A stretch of DNA of 64,000 nt. It comes from Liolophura sinensis (taxonomy: Eukaryota; Mollusca; Polyplacophora; Chitonida; Chitonidae). Positions 35,396 to 48,541 of the stretch are shown piece by piece. A program made the position numbers and the translations under genes. How positions within the stretch are numbered: the stretch's first letter is position 1; each line of letters begins with the position of its first letter. A model generated the notes under the pieces. That model was not told the DNA's origin. It did no database searches and worked only from the letters and a program-made list of their open reading frames with translations. Location: NCBI RefSeq assembly GCF_032854445.1, contig NC_088301.1:15870281-15934280 (forward strand), written 5' to 3'.

Positions 35396-36261
35396 CACAA
35401 GCGTTATCGACCGCTTATTTTCACAAAGGCCCCACAACCAATGAGAGGGAGACAACGGCTTTGCTAAAGAACATCGTATTTCTAAAAACTGTTTTACTAT
35501 TTTTATTAAACGAAGTGAATGCCCTGTGAATAATAATTGCAATGCAACGAACCTTTGGCGCAGATAGGACTTCAGTGGACGTTGGTAGTTCTACATACGG
35601 ATGCCTGTATAGTTTAGGTATAAGCATCTGGCCTTTGGAAGAAAATGGAAGTTTCCTTTCAATAGACACCTCACATATTCTGTGTAGCAGTAGTGGGACA
35701 GTGAGGCGGTAAAAACGTATTGTCAAATGGGTAACGCCCACTTCCTCCACATCTTCAAAGTATTTTTCCCATTCAGCTGATGTCCGATAAAGTTATCTTT
35801 ACTAAATCAAGCAAGACACAATTTCTATAATCTTTCGTATCCTTCCGTTTACTCTCCTAAAAAAAGTCTTCTTACCGGAAGTTATTAGAAAAATCAGATA
35901 TTCAGTCAGATGGGGCGATCGAACACTCTGAGAAGTATCTTTCCGTTATGTCTATGACAGAAAACCAGCAGCTGCTATTTCTGTCGTTTTTATCACCTCA
36001 TGTAGAGTGAATTTATGTCATCTAGGCTAAGGCCTGTGTCCCTTTGTACGATGTACACGAGGTGAGGTTTCAATCCCAGCTTTGGCCAGGAAATTTGTAT
36101 ATTCCCTCGGTTTCACTGTTCTTAGGAGCCTGGATGACGTTAAAGAAACTAGGCAGCAACTTACCAAAAGTCGGTTTTTTACCCCACTCATAACCCTAAC
36201 TGCCAGAGTATCATGAAACATTCTTGAGTATGGCTTTAAACAACAATCAGTCGATAGACTA

Positions 36262-36375
36262 TGTTTTATTTATTCGATTGGTGTTTTACGCCGTACTCAG
36301 GAATATTTCACTGTTACAACGGCTGACAGACCTTCTCAGTTACGGTCGGAGAGAAAGCCAGCATGAGCCAAAACG
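36262..36375 (-). mobile_element. SINE family A, internally deleted
   Basis: The tail joins directly to GCTGACAGACCTTCTCAGTT, so the central body is deleted. Confidence 0.75.
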
Positions 36376-36436
36376 AGGCAACATGAGGGGTTTCACCAGG
36401 AGAGAAACATACTCCTTACAGGGCAAGCGGCGATCT

Positions 36437-36790
36437 GTACCTTCCGTTTTACATCACTGCCACCAGTAGTAAATTTTGTACAGAAATCTTGAACAACACC
36501 GGGGTCACAGGCTTCATGGTGATGAGACAGGACGTGATGTCAGAAAACACAAACAATTCGTCTCAACCTTTGTCTCTAATAATTCTTTATATACATGCAT
36601 TCTCTTTATCTAGAATATGTAAAACATGATTCTAACAGAAACCTAAACAATTTAATTGATGAATACTTATAAAATTGTTCCACGGGAAGACACATGGAAT
36701 AAGACTAATCCTAGGCAAACCAACGTGCGTCTCACAGGCTCCAAACGTCAAGCTAGTCTAGTGGTGGCAGTGATTTAAAGCGAATGGTAG
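36437..36790. mobile_element. Possible element with 30-bp inverted ends
   Basis: TTTACATCACTGCCACCAGT near 36450 is inverted near 36760 (AGTGGTGGCAGTGATTTAAA). A related end lies at 51158-51185 downstream of a family B SINE. Confidence 0.5.
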
Positions 36791-38298
36791 AGAACCACGC
36801 ATGCGCTATAATAAGTATGGCAGTGTGGGCTACCTCGCATGAAGCATAAATATTAGCTGTTTATTGAAGCTGTGGTAAAAAAAAAATATGACATAATTTC
36901 TTTGAAAGCATGCATTTTTATTGAGAGTTTGGTTATCACTTTATTTCTGTAACGTTTAGCCAACGATCCGTCTCTAAAGATCTATGTTACCCGCCTAATT
37001 TCGTAAGCTTTCGTTGCGTAGCTCTCCGTCCATCAGAAAGTAACATAATACTGAGCTGCAGTACACTATGTCTATATCTATATAAGTCACAGACATGAAT
37101 GGTATGGCAAAAAAAAGGTAATAATACTATTGACTCGCATGATATTATGTATGAAAGAGAAAACATTAGACGTCGTGCAGGCCTACGTTACTTGCTGTCC
37201 GCAGCGTTGGATAGGATTGCATGGGCTAATATATTCAAAGCCATAAATATACTAACCTTGAAGAAAGTGAAGAAATTTCGTTCGTAGTATTTTTTCAAAA
37301 GTTCATGCATTCAGAGGCCATCTTTGAACTTTAAGTAAATTCATTTTTTGTGTCTTTTTTAAAAAGAGGCTATATTTGTCAGAGCCTTTTGGCAAAAACT
37401 GATTAGGTCAAATCCAGTCAAAGTTTTGCTATGACGTTAAAGTAGTCGAAATAATTACCTTCCACAAAATATCAGCCTTGTCCGTGCACGTGTTATCGCT
37501 CAAAATCGGCAGTAAAGTCCCTAAAATTTACACAGCGACTCGCATTATGAATTTTTCAAAATATTTTGCCCAAAATATTCTGTACAGCCTCTATAAAAAA
37601 TGTCATCGGTTAAAATGTTATTGTTAAAAACACCTAGAAACATTTAACATCTGTAACACATCTGTCTTATATGTACATATATGTGAGAAACACCTAGTGT
37701 TATAACACAGTTGTCTTACATCTACATGTATGTGAGAAACACCTATTTCTATAACACATCTGTCTTATATGTACATTTATGTGAGAAACACTTAATTCTA
37801 TAAGACAGCTGGGTTATATGTACATGTATGTGAGAAATATCTAATTCTATAACACATCTGTCTTATATGTACAAGCATGTGAGAAACACCTAATTCTATA
37901 ACACAGCTGTCTTATATGTACATGTATGTGAGAAACACCTAGTGCTATGGCACACTTATATGTACATGTAGGCTATGTGAGAAACACCTAATTCTAAAAG
38001 ACAGCTGTGTTATATGTACATGTATGTGAGAAACATCTAATTCTATAACACATCTATCTTATATGTACATGCATGTGAGAAACACCTAATTCTATAACAC
38101 ATCTGTCTTATATGTACATGCATGTGAGAAACACCTAGTGCTATGGCACACTTATATGTACATGTAGGCTATGTGAGAAACACCTAATTCTAAAAGACAG
38201 CTGTGTTATATGTACATGTATGTGAGAAACACCTAATTCTATAACACAGCTGTCTTATATGTATATGTATGTGAGAAACTCCTAATTCTATAACACAT

Positions 38299-38595
38299 GA
38301 GTGAGTGAGTGCTTGGGGTTTAACGTCGTACTCAACAATTTTTCAGTCATAGATCCAGTCATATGACGACGAAGGAATCCTTAGGGTGCATGTACGTGTA
38401 ATGTGCCTGTAATTGTAGCAGGACGGATTTCTACCGCTCTTTTATCTAGTGCTGCTTCACTGAAACGACTTACCGAAGGCAAGTAAGCCGCATCGCCCGA
38501 GCCATTATAGGCCTACTGATACGGGTCAACCAGTCGTTGCACTATCCCCTTCATGCTGAACGCAAAGCGAGAAAGTTACAACTTCCTCTTTTAAG
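38299..38595 (-). mobile_element. SINE-like family B inside the 49-bp minisatellite
   Basis: Most complete copy, from GAGTGAGTGAGTGCTTGGGG to the CTTCCTCTTTTAAGGTATTA end. Array units resume on both sides. Confidence 0.9.
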
Positions 38596-38746
38596 GTATT
38601 AAGGTATGTGAGAAACACCTAATTCTATAACACAGCTGTCTTATATGTACATGCATGCGAGAAAGAACCTAGTGCTATGGCACATTCATATGTACATGTA
38701 TGTGAGAAACACCTAATCCTATAACTCATCTGTCTTATATGTACAT

Positions 38747-38955
38747 CTCACCAATGCGGTCGCTGTGAGTTCAAGTCCAGCTCATGCTGGCTTCCTCTCC
38801 GGCCGTAAGTGGGAAGGCCTGTCAGCAACCTGCGGATTGTCGTGGGTTTCCCCCGGGCTGTTCCCGGTTTCCTCCCACCATAATGCTGGCCGCCGTCGTA
38901 TAAGTGAAATATTCTTGAGTACGGCGTAAAACACCAATCAAATAAATAAATAAAT
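38747..38955 (+). mobile_element. SINE family A inside the 49-bp minisatellite
   Basis: Begins within the head (CTCACCAATGCGGTCGCTGT) and ends in AAATAAATAAAT. Array units flank it on both sides. Confidence 0.92.
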
Positions 38956-39988
38956 CTTATATGCACATGCATGTGAGAAACACCTAATTCTATAACACAG
39001 CTGTCTTATATGTACATGTATGTGAGAAAGAAATAATTCTATAACACATCTGTCTTTATGTACATGTATGTGAGAAAGAAATAATTCTATAACATATCTG
39101 TCTTATATGTACATGTATGAGAGAAACACCTAATTCTATTACACAGCTGTCTTATATGTACATGTATGTGAGAAACACCTAGTGTTATGGCTCACTAAAG
39201 TGTACATGTATGTGAGAAACACCTATTTCTATAACACATCTGTCTTATATGTACATGTATGTGAGAAACGCCTAGTGATTTAACACATATGTCTTATATG
39301 TACATGTATGTGTGAAAGACCTAATTCTGTAACACAGCTCTCTTTCACTCATATGCACATGTATGTGAGAAACAACTAGTGCTGTACCACATTTGTATGT
39401 GAGTAATTCTTTCATGCCTCGCTGAAGCAGAACCCGCCTACTGTGTTATGATACAGAGCTACGCCCAAGGGCTGCCGATGGTTTTTGTCAGTCAGACAAT
39501 TAGCATTTTACATCTGTTCGAAACATGAAAAGAATGTGCATATCTATGGGCCATTAATGACACATATAAATACCAGGGCAGAGATACGGTCACACAGTTT
39601 TATTCCTTGATTATTTCTGTCTGTGGAATTTTGGTCAAGTCATGCATAAAGCTGTATAGGTTACACACAAAACAAAACCGCATATACGTGCTTGCGCGTA
39701 CATGTACCTATACGCATTAAATCGGGCAGTTTTCTTTAAAAAGTTGGCCGCTCGTCAAGGTTAGACTTTAGCATTATTAAAGCCATATATAACATTTCAA
39801 TTTATAGAGAGTAACCTAGCTGCATTATACATACGTATTGTTGATATATATGTATACACACGCACCGGTGGCCCCTTAAGGCCTACACCATCTCCTTTTG
39901 TGGGACAGGACAATGGCAAGCCTGTTTTATAACTAAGGTAATTTTAACACGGACCTCAATCTTTTTACTTATACTCGTGTATTACCGA

Positions 39989-39990
<2 letters not shown>

Positions 39991-40054
<64 letters not shown>
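39991..40054. repeat. (TA)n microsatellite
   Basis: Thirty-two TA units upstream of gene 3. Confidence 0.9.
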
Positions 40055-40057
<3 letters not shown>

Positions 40058-41231
40058 GAGGCGGTCGTACTGCATAGAGGTACATATCTATATTTTAAGG
40101 TTAACCTCAGCGGTCCCGTGAGACCCAGGCCATTCACAGGTTTCGTGCACAGTATACTCCCAAAAATATAATCTGTTAACAATATAAATATAAATAATAA
40201 TTTAACAGAGAGTCTGTTGTCCGAGCGAGTGATGCTAAACTGCATTCTGTTATTGCAGGTTATTCTACGAAATATATGTATATTCTGTTCATTCAACATA
40301 AAGATGGTATTAGACAAACAGCATATTCTTTTGAATACGACGAAATAGTATGTTATAATAACAAAATATATTCTAGTATTCTGACAGACTTTCTGGTGAA
40401 ACTATAACTAATTGTTTTTATGAGTGTACGTTTACAGCCATTTTTGAGTATATACATTCTTCGCTTATTCCCTAGACAAAAATCACAAGTGTTACTAACA
40501 AAAAGAAGAAAAAATGAAGAAAAGAAAAGAAAATAAAAACGTTGTACCCTGAAGCTAACTTAAACAAAACTATAATTCCTACTGATAGTTACAGAGAAGA
40601 TTCTGCGATTAAAGATTAGCATAGGGATTCTCATGGCGATAGTGTACAATGCAGTAAAAAAGTAACTTCAGGTAGTGGTTAATGGGCAGTTATGGTGCCT
40701 GGATTTTTAACAGCATACAAGTATATCATGCAGTTAATAGCAGTTAAAGGATGTTTAAAACCCACCTGATATGCGTGTACTACCAGATCAAAAGATACTA
40801 CTTTAAGTAGATGGTGGAGATGCTAAGTTGCAGATAACGGTGGGAAGGCTATGGTTAGGTTGCAAATGAACGTCTACGTGAAGTTCAACGGATGCGAAAC
40901 TGTATATGGTGAACCCTAGTCGTTTAGATGTTTCGTGAGATTTTGCCTGTTTTATGATAACAGTCATTCAAATATTCGATGAGCATACCGGTAAAACGAG
41001 TTTTCTGTCGGACTTTCGATTGACAGGCCTTGATGAGATCGTTGTTTTAGAGAAAAACAATCGTGTTTAATCTAATGGCATGTGAGCTATATTAAAATTA
41101 TTAGCCATGAGACAGAATGCGGTGTCTTTAGTATGGGCATAGACGTGCAGAGGGTGGACCAAGCGACTTCTAACTTCTGTCTGGCCGTTTTCTGAAGGAT
41201 TTTCCTTTACTGTCGCAGGTCTCGTGAATAC

Positions 41232-44200
41232 ATGATGCAGGGGCGCCTTCATAACTACATCTACATGGTCTTAAATTTGGTGATCACGTGTTGCACTCCA
41301 ACATTTGCATACAACACGGGCGCTCCCAGGGAGACATGCGTTTCCATGACACCGGGTCACGTGGGTGAAGAGACCCGGTCACCTCCGCCATTCCGGATCA
41401 GGGTTGAGCCGTCTGAGTATAGTCCGCACCATATAGTACTCGGTGAGTTACAGATATAGCCTGGTTCAGTTGTTACATTATATTTATTTATTTTACTGTT
41501 TCTTTTACGCCGTACTCAAGTATTTGACTGATAAGATTGTGGCCAACATTGTGGATGGAGGAAACCGGGCAGGGCATTGAGGAAACCCACGACTATGCTC
41601 AGGTTGCTGCAGACCTCAGCACGAACGGCCGGGGAGAAAGTGTGAGAATACCTCAATGTGTTTAAATGTTTGAAATTTGTATAATTTTAATGCAAGAAGC
41701 AAAGACCTGATTTGACGTTACTGGTTCCAATAAGGTCAGAAAAGGCCACCGCTGAAACCAAAGTTTCAAATGCATTTCACTAGGTTCAAAAAGTTAAAAA
41801 AAAGATATCTAACTATTTTCCTCTACAGAGATTAATGGTCCTTAAACTGACATGTACTTCGTGTTGGTGTTTTCATTACCTTCAAGCCAACATGGTTGGG
41901 TGTTCAAGTTATTTATTTATTTATTCGATTGTTGTTTTACGACGTACTCAAGAATATTTCACTTATACGACGGCGACCAGCGTTATGGTGAGGGGGTGGG
42001 GGTGGGCGGAATGGCCAGACGCTCCGGGAAACCCACGAACACCCTCAGGTTGCTGGTAGACCTTCTCACGAGGAAGAGAAAGTGTTAATGTCAAGTACTT
42101 CTGTGTGTTCGGCTCGTTTTCATCAGTCATTAATGTTCTGGATCGATTACAGTTGTCTTCCTTCATTTTGTCCTCTAATTTCCTTACTCGGACACATGTA
42201 TGTTTTAGTCACACTTACAACGTGCTTGAAGGATGTGGAGGGATTCAAGGGATTCATCCTACAAGCTCGTTTGGCTTCAGGGGATTCTACCACACCCATC
42301 GGCGTCTTCAACACCCCGTCCATGACACAGTCGGTTAGGGGATGTGGGACAGCGCTGAAACAGGCATGTATACAGGGGTGTAGGCTGGGGGGTGCGGGTG
42401 CGGTTCCCCCCTCCCCCCGTCACCCCGCCTACTAAATAGTATATAGGCCTACTTAGACATGTTCTGTTATGTGAACCATTCCATATTGTCCCCGGTGGCA
42501 GACGGCGTGTTTTACAGAATTACCTCTCTTGAATCGTAGAAATTTCCGTCTAGTGGACAAGACAGATGCCGCAGTTTTACTTATGCTGTTTGTAACTCTG
42601 GAACCCATGACAATAAATACTATATATTTAGGGACAGCCTGTTTTCAACCCCACCTAAGCTGAATTTGAGTTGTATTGGGGATTTTTTTAAAATATGAAA
42701 ATGAATGTGTACACATTGGCCAAATCTGCCTTAGATTCTCTCTCTGGCAATCTCCCGGAGCTTCCGGGGCTCAGGCAGCCCCTGGACCCTCGGCTAATAG
42801 ACTGTGATAGTTGTTCCGCTCTTTGTACTGATCTGAATCAGTCTGATAAATAGACTGACACTAAGTTTGATGTCTTTGGTTTTTTGTATGTCAGATATAA
42901 CCTATATCGCTTAAAGGCCATTTTAATGTTTATCTTCAGTAATAATTTCTGAAATTACTGAAATTACTAATTATTTTAAAACAAGCATATTTTGATCACC
43001 AGGCCGTTACCCACATATCAAACGTCACAAAGACAGATCTAACCTTCGAGTGGAGTCACCCGGCTGCTAAAGGACATGTTGTAATGGTGTAAGTACTGAA
43101 CGAAATACTCCCTTTCTACCATACTTTGTCGGTTGAAACATAAAGTTTTATAAACATGACGAAGCGTCAATCATTTATCTAACTCAAAACTTCCCTTCCC
43201 AAGACTTGATTTAGATTTAACTTAGATTTGAAAATTAATATTCATGTTTAATAACACATATTTACATTTTTCAAATATCCCCAATCTTCTGCAGCAAGCT
43301 TTAAACCAAAAAATGACAAGGAAAAAAAATGGAAATGTCAAAATGTTGATTTTAGTGAAAAAAATTAAGGAGCGCTGTTTAAGTTTTCAACTTTTTATTT
43401 TATGCTCAACTCCTCATTCTGGCGTGCCTCATGTCACACGTATCAGTATTTTTACTTTAACAAGGGCACTAACTCCCAATTCTCGCGAGCTCCATGCTAC
43501 GTGTATCATACTAGATCTATTTCTATGTTGCCAGGGCCACGTTCGTACACAGTTATTCACGATTCTGGCGTAACGTGTACTCAGAGGTTATATACGATTC
43601 CACCCAGACCCGTGATGTGGCCGCGCCATACTTCTCCATGTACCCTACGCCCAGCACCTGTGAGGTGACTGATCTAGCTTTTAGTTTGATCATTTCTAGA
43701 AGCCAGGACAAATTGCGGATGACAACAAATGAAAAACAGTTCTCCAAAGCCTGCATAATGCGGGCAACATATAACTTTCGCACATGTGTTACCGTGAGAA
43801 TTACGGGCTGATTGGGTGGCCTAATGGTTATGGCGTCCGCCTCGAAGTCGGGCAGCACTCTGGCGGCATGGACTCGCCCCACAAGAAGACACAAAATATT
43901 TACACACACCTAATGACTCCTTGTCGTCATGAGACTGAAAAGTTGTTAAGTATGCCTTGAAACCCAAAGCATATATACATACCATGACAGTTTCAAGGGG
44001 CTATTGTAGGCTAAGAGTTGTGTCCCCTAAAACCAGTTGTCTTCGGTGTACAACGTGTTACAAAATGAGAGTCTTCTCGCTGATGAAAAATAGAAGGGTG
44101 TTGTTGGAGCGAATGGTGGATCTTGTCTGCCTCCGAATCATCGTATAGATGTACACTGTTGCTATAGACAGCAACATAAATATTTTGTCTTTAACAGTGC

Positions 44201-46634
44201 GGATTGATTTATCGAAGATGCCCTTAACGGCAAATTCTCTCTCTCCCCCCTAAAAGTACCATAAATTAATTAACTTTCTTACAATATCAACCACCTGTTT
44301 GTCTTTCAAAAGCGGTCATAAAGTTCTAAAAATATACAAAGCGGGTCGCATTTAGAATTTTTCAAATTTTAGAATAATTTTAACTCTGTGGATAGCACAG
44401 GCAAGACACCATTTACTAACGACAATAACTTGAGCTCATCTAGGAAAATAAATAAAAATTGATTTTATTAGGGAATATGGATTTTTTGCCAAAAATCTCC
44501 ATTATAAGCTTTTTCATATAAACGCGTACTAGAGCCAGTCACAATATGATATTTTTAATCGTGCAATCTTTAAATTTTTTTCAACTTTCTGTGAATTTGT
44601 TTACAGTTTCATGTGGTATTTTGAACAAGACCGTCAGGAAAGATAGTTTCGCTGCGTTAGGCTCCTATGGTATAAAACAAGAGTTAAAAGAACAGTGCTT
44701 GGTTTGCGTATACATCTACATGCATACAAGGCGTTTACACTTTCGCAGCCGCACGATCTCTGACCAGTAAGAGCGCAAGCTCGATTCCAGCCTTCTCTGG
44801 CTTGAAGGGGTGATTTGTCCCCCGCCTTGCGATAGGATATGGTTATAACTGGCCGCTGTCATGTCAGTGAAATATTCTTGCCTAAGGGCTTTAAATAGAC
44901 ATGGGCTAAATAATAAATCTTTTCAAATGCAATTTCACTCTATGAGTCGATTTTCGTTACACGCTTAAATTTGTTCGCTCAGCCATGTCTCAACGTATTT
45001 CAACACACATATTCTATCAATTCAACATAAATATTCCATTAGACTAACAGGATATTATGTTGAATATGACACAGCATTATGTTCTGTTAGAGTTAACAGA
45101 TTATTTTTTTGAGTGTACAGCCTGATGTAAAATATCTAGAGAAAAGATATGCTCTTCTTACCATTTGTGCAATATATTTGATGTTCAATTCCCTGTTCAG
45201 TACAGAACAGAAAATCACGTTAATTATGACTAATTGTATTATTTTGTTGTTTTCCATAAGCAGCCTGTCGCACCGTCCACTAATGCTCCGTCAATAAAAG
45301 GCTCTCCTACATCAAGGGTGCCGAAACAGCAAGATGCCGCCATTAATAATCTGGAAGCGCTAGAGGAGTACAAGAATTCCTCAGGTATGAGTATAGTAGG
45401 ATGAAAGGTCAACAGTAACGCAATACTTTAAATTTCTAACTGCTCTAATTATGAATATAACTTATGGTACATGCACTTCATGAATATAAGTAATATAATA
45501 TAACACACTGCTGTATTTCAAAGGCAGGAAATGTCCTAGAAGAAACAATTCTTCCCATTTGAAAGAAATTAAAGAAGAATGTGAAGTTAATCTGTTAATT
45601 TTAACAGAAAGCCTCTTGTCTCCGCGATGTAGAATATATTCTGCTCGTCCTCCAGTTCACACTCAGTAATGACTTATTATGACAGAGTGCAGGGCACTCG
45701 TCCTCCAGTTCACACTCAGTGATGACTTATTATGACAGCGTGCAGGGCACGCGTCCTCCAGTTCACACTCAGTAATGACTTATTATGACAGCGTGCAGGG
45801 CACTCGTCCTCCAGTTCACACTCAGTGATGACTTATTATGACAGAGTGCAGGGCACTCGTCCTCCAGTTCACACTCAGTAATGACTTATTATGACAGCGT
45901 GCAGGGCACTCGTCCTCCAGTTCACACTCAGTAATGACTTATTATGACAGCGTGCAGGGCACTCGTTCTCCAGTTCACACTCAGTGATGACTTATTTTGA
46001 CAGCGTGCAGGGCACTCGTCCTTAAATTGCACTCCAGTTCACACTAAGAAATGATTTAATTATTTATCGGATTGTTTTTTTTATACCGTTCTCAGGAATA
46101 TTTCATTTATACGACTGTGGCCAGCATAATGGTTGCTGGAATACTCAGTAATGAGAATAGCATATATAGTAACCGACTCATGTATTTTAGTGTACTTTTC
46201 TGTTGGCACTCGATTTACTCATTTAGCATGCGTTCTCGCCTTGGAAGTTGTTTACAGTACACGAGGCCCAGTGGTCAGCATGTTAGCGCTGAAATATGAC
46301 TCAAAAGCATCTCAACAATGCGGTCGTTATGAGTTCAAGTCTAGCTCATACAGGCTTCTTTTTTCGTCATACGTGGGATGCTCTGTCAGCAACTTTATGA
46401 TGTTCTTTGGTCTCCCCAGCCTCATTATGCTGGACGTTAGTCGTATAAGCGAATTCCTGAGTTTAAAGCGTAAAATACCAATCAAATAAATAAAAAAAAA
46501 TAAACTAAGATCATGCAGTGGTCGCCATTACACAAACTATCGGAACATTTAAACGGTTGCTTTTTTTCCCCACAGATGCATTCCGGTACGGACCTTTGCT
46601 GATCGTCGCATTAGTTATTGCAGTTTTCGTTTGA
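41232..46634 (+). CDS. Gene 3: Reeler protein with a likely GPI-anchor tail, no DOMON
   Basis: Six exons: 41232-41442, 42209-42363, 43003-43088, 43535-43664, 45264-45384, 46576-46634 (stop TGA); 762 nt, 253 residues, intron phases 1,0,2,0,1. Residues 1-26 are a signal peptide. The Reeler domain covers about 27-170, with FKGFILQARLASGD and a FEWSHPAAKGHVVMVATFV strand pair. Exon 4 ends PTPSTCE, matching PTPSTCD at the Reeler-DOMON junction of gene 4. Instead of DOMON there is a 40-residue Pro/Ser/Lys/Glu-rich stalk. The end is NSSDAFRYG followed by 13 hydrophobic residues (241-253) to the stop, which fits a GPI signal with omega near Ser234. Exon 2 must use a GC donor (CAG|GCATGT). The exon 4 donor (GAG|GTGACT) is weak; read-through would add about 49 residues and stop at 43811. 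ATG 41235 is an alternative start. Confidence 0.75.
41487..41645 (-). mobile_element. SINE family A, partial (gene 3 intron 1)
   Basis: Tail and body; ends before the head. Confidence 0.75.
41910..42075 (-). mobile_element. SINE family A, partial (gene 3 intron 1)
   Basis: Second minus-strand copy in the same intron, with a G-rich insertion in the body. Confidence 0.8.
43808..43970 (+). mobile_element. SINE family C, internally deleted (gene 3 intron 4)
   Basis: Head GGTGGCCTAATGGTTATGGC joins after a short body to the tail ACACACCTAATGACTCCTTG. Confidence 0.8.
44770..44900 (+). mobile_element. SINE family A, strongly diverged (gene 3 intron 4)
   Basis: B box GCTCGATTCCAGCC and tail GTCAGTGAAATATTCTTG remain. 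Confidence 0.5.
45643..46050. repeat. 54-bp minisatellite in gene 3 intron 5
   Basis: Seven near-identical units start every 54 bases from 45643. A degraded eighth unit runs into a family A SINE at 46057. Confidence 0.92.
46057..46143 (-). mobile_element. SINE family A, tail fragment at a minisatellite edge
   Basis: Begins inside the last degraded 54-bp unit; only tail and part of the body remain. Confidence 0.75.
46255..46493 (+). mobile_element. SINE family A, near full length (gene 3 intron 5)
   Basis: Diverged head and B box (GAGTTCAAGTCTAGC), body, tail and AAATAAATAAA. Confidence 0.8.
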
Positions 46635-47162
46635 ATGCCTCAAAACATTTGTGTTTAGAACTCTATTCATAGAACTTATGTACATATGTAAATAATTATA
46701 TTCTCACCATCATGGTTGAAAAAACAGAACTTTCATTGGATCACATCATCGCCAGCTTGTTTTAGCACTAAGATATAGGTGAGAAATTTGAGTAAAGTGA
46801 CTCATTTTATACAATGAGTAATTCACAGATCTCTAAACTAATTTCAGCTCATTCATTTTATTCTAGAACTGCTCTAGAGTCTCGAGCAGTATCTTGTCTG
46901 TTCTTTGTTCAAAGTGAATCATTTTCATAATTTAAACTTTTAAAGTTACTTGGTAAGATAGAATTGCATTGTCCATCGCTTTGCCTTTAATACTGAGTTA
47001 CTCTCATTGAACAGAATTGTTTATAGTTGTAGTTAACATGCTATAAGAACAATGAACTGGAGATCTCCAAATGTTTTTGTTGATAGTTTGGTAACGCTAA
47101 TTTATTAGGGCTATGCTTTAACACTTAGATCTGGGGCCATCGAGGTTAACGTTATATTGCAA

Positions 47163-47392
47163 CACAATGACCTAGGAGCAGCTCACCACTGCGATCTCTA
47201 TGAGTTCAAGTCCAGCTCATGCTGGCTTCCTCTCCGGTCTTAAGTGTGAAGGTGTGCTAGAACCTGCGGATGGTCATGGGTTCCCCAATGGTTCAGTCCG
47301 GTTTCCTCCCACGACAATGCTGGCCGCCGTCGTATAAGTGAAATATTCGTGAGTACAGAGTTAAACACCAATCAAATAAAATAAAATAAAAT
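47163..47392 (+). mobile_element. SINE family A, near full length downstream of gene 3
   Basis: B box (GAGTTCAAGTCCAGC), body and tail are clear. Confidence 0.85.
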
Positions 47393-47487
47393 ATACAAGA
47401 CAAGTTTTATATACCACACTGAAAAATAAAAGTTAATCGTCGTATACATGTCAAAGTGCTGATTTGTTTTTATTCATTTATAAATGA

Positions 47488-47683
47488 AGTGGGGGCTCGG
47501 TGGCCCATTTGGTTAGCGTGCAGGGCAAGGAGCCAGGAGCCAATGCGGTAGCTGTGAGTTCCTCTCCAGGTGTGCCAGCAAGATGCGAATGGTCGTGGGT
47601 TTTCCCGGGCTCTTCTGGCCAACGTCGTATAAGTGAAATATTGTTGAATATGGTGTAAAACACGAATCAAACAAGAAAAAAAT
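47488..47683 (+). mobile_element. SINE family A with tRNA-like head and internal deletion
   Basis: Head GGGCTCGGTGGCCCATTTGG is retained; part of the body is missing. Confidence 0.8.
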
Positions 47684-48107
47684 TTATCGTCTTAAGGCAA
47701 ACCTCAGGTCGAGCAGTCCAAATATTCCGAACAGTCGCAGTTGTCAGGTTTAACTTCAACGTAATGTTATTGTGTTTTGCTTGCAAAATATATATAACGT
47801 GCAAAGATAAAATTGTATAAAATAATAAGCAAATCTGAGTTAATAAACAAAAAAAAACATGAACGATCAGGGGAGATAACTGTGTCACAACCATAATTTC
47901 CTTTTCAAATTTTTGTCCGATACCACATTCTAAAATCTGTTATTTTCAGTCAATTTTTATTCTAAAAACAAACCAGAGAAAGTAGGTTTCTAATATAGAC
48001 TATTGACGATATTTACTTTTTTACAACTACAAATATTCAAACCTTCCTTTATGCTTGCACCTAGGAAGTGTACATCTGTATTATTCGATATAAATGTCAA
48101 ACGAGCT

Positions 48108-48258
48108 CTTCTAGCAACCTGCGGATGGTCGTGGGTTTCCCTTGGGGGCTCTGCCAGTCTTTGACCCACCACAATACTGGTCGCCGTCGTATAAGTGAAG
48201 TATCCTTGAGTACGTCGTAAATCACCATTCAAATATCGGTGAATAAATAAATAACTAA
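48108..48258 (+). mobile_element. SINE family A, 3' part
   Basis: Body from CAACCTGCGGATGGTCGTGG to the tail. Confidence 0.85.
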
Positions 48259-48323
48259 ATGTCACACGAAAATTTACAGATGAAAAACTCAACGAAATCT
48301 TCACTGAATTCTTGAGCGGCTAA

Positions 48324-48408
48324 GTCCTTCCCACCATAATGCTGGCAGCCATCGTACCAGTGAAATATTATTGAGTACGGCGTAAAAAAATAATCAAATA
48401 AATGAATA
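48324..48408 (+). mobile_element. SINE family A, 3' end
   Basis: Starts at CCTTCCCACCATAATGCTGG and runs to AAATAAATG. Confidence 0.85.
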
Positions 48409-48443
48409 AACTGTCACGGAGTATGAATATATAGTTTGTTGTT

Positions 48444-48447
<4 letters not shown>

Positions 48448-48538
<91 letters not shown>
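48448..48538. repeat. (TA)n microsatellite
   Basis: About 45 TA units. The spurious Tyr-Ile frames on both strands here are products of the repeat. Confidence 0.95.

Positions 48539-48539
<1 letters not shown>

Positions 48540-48541
<2 letters not shown>

Larger units (their letters stand above)
37632..39400. repeat. Long minisatellite, about 49-bp unit, with two SINE insertions
   Basis: About 25 to 30 units of a sequence near TATGTACATGTATGTGAGAA plus ACACCTAATTCTATAACACA, some shortened to a form with GTGCTATGGCACAC. The array is interrupted at 38299-38595 by a family B SINE and at 38747-38955 by a family A SINE and resumes after each, so both inserted into an existing array. Confidence 0.9.

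Noticed and set aside
35421-35750. 109-codon minus-strand frame
   Set aside because: Partly within repeat family remnants, with no domain and no supporting splice structure.
37632-39400. CRISPR-like array
   Set aside because: Units are contiguous and diverge gradually, without unique spacers, in a eukaryotic context; it is a minisatellite.
27149-41231. A cytochrome b561 domain for the FRRS1-like proteins
   Set aside because: I looked for exons encoding multiple membrane helices with paired His downstream of genes 1, 2 and 4 and saw none; genes 1 and 2 end in clear stop codons.
43575-43811. Read-through extension of gene 3 exon 4
   Set aside because: Possible as intron retention, but the downstream exons 5 and 6 fit phase and give a sensible C-terminus, so the spliced form is preferred.
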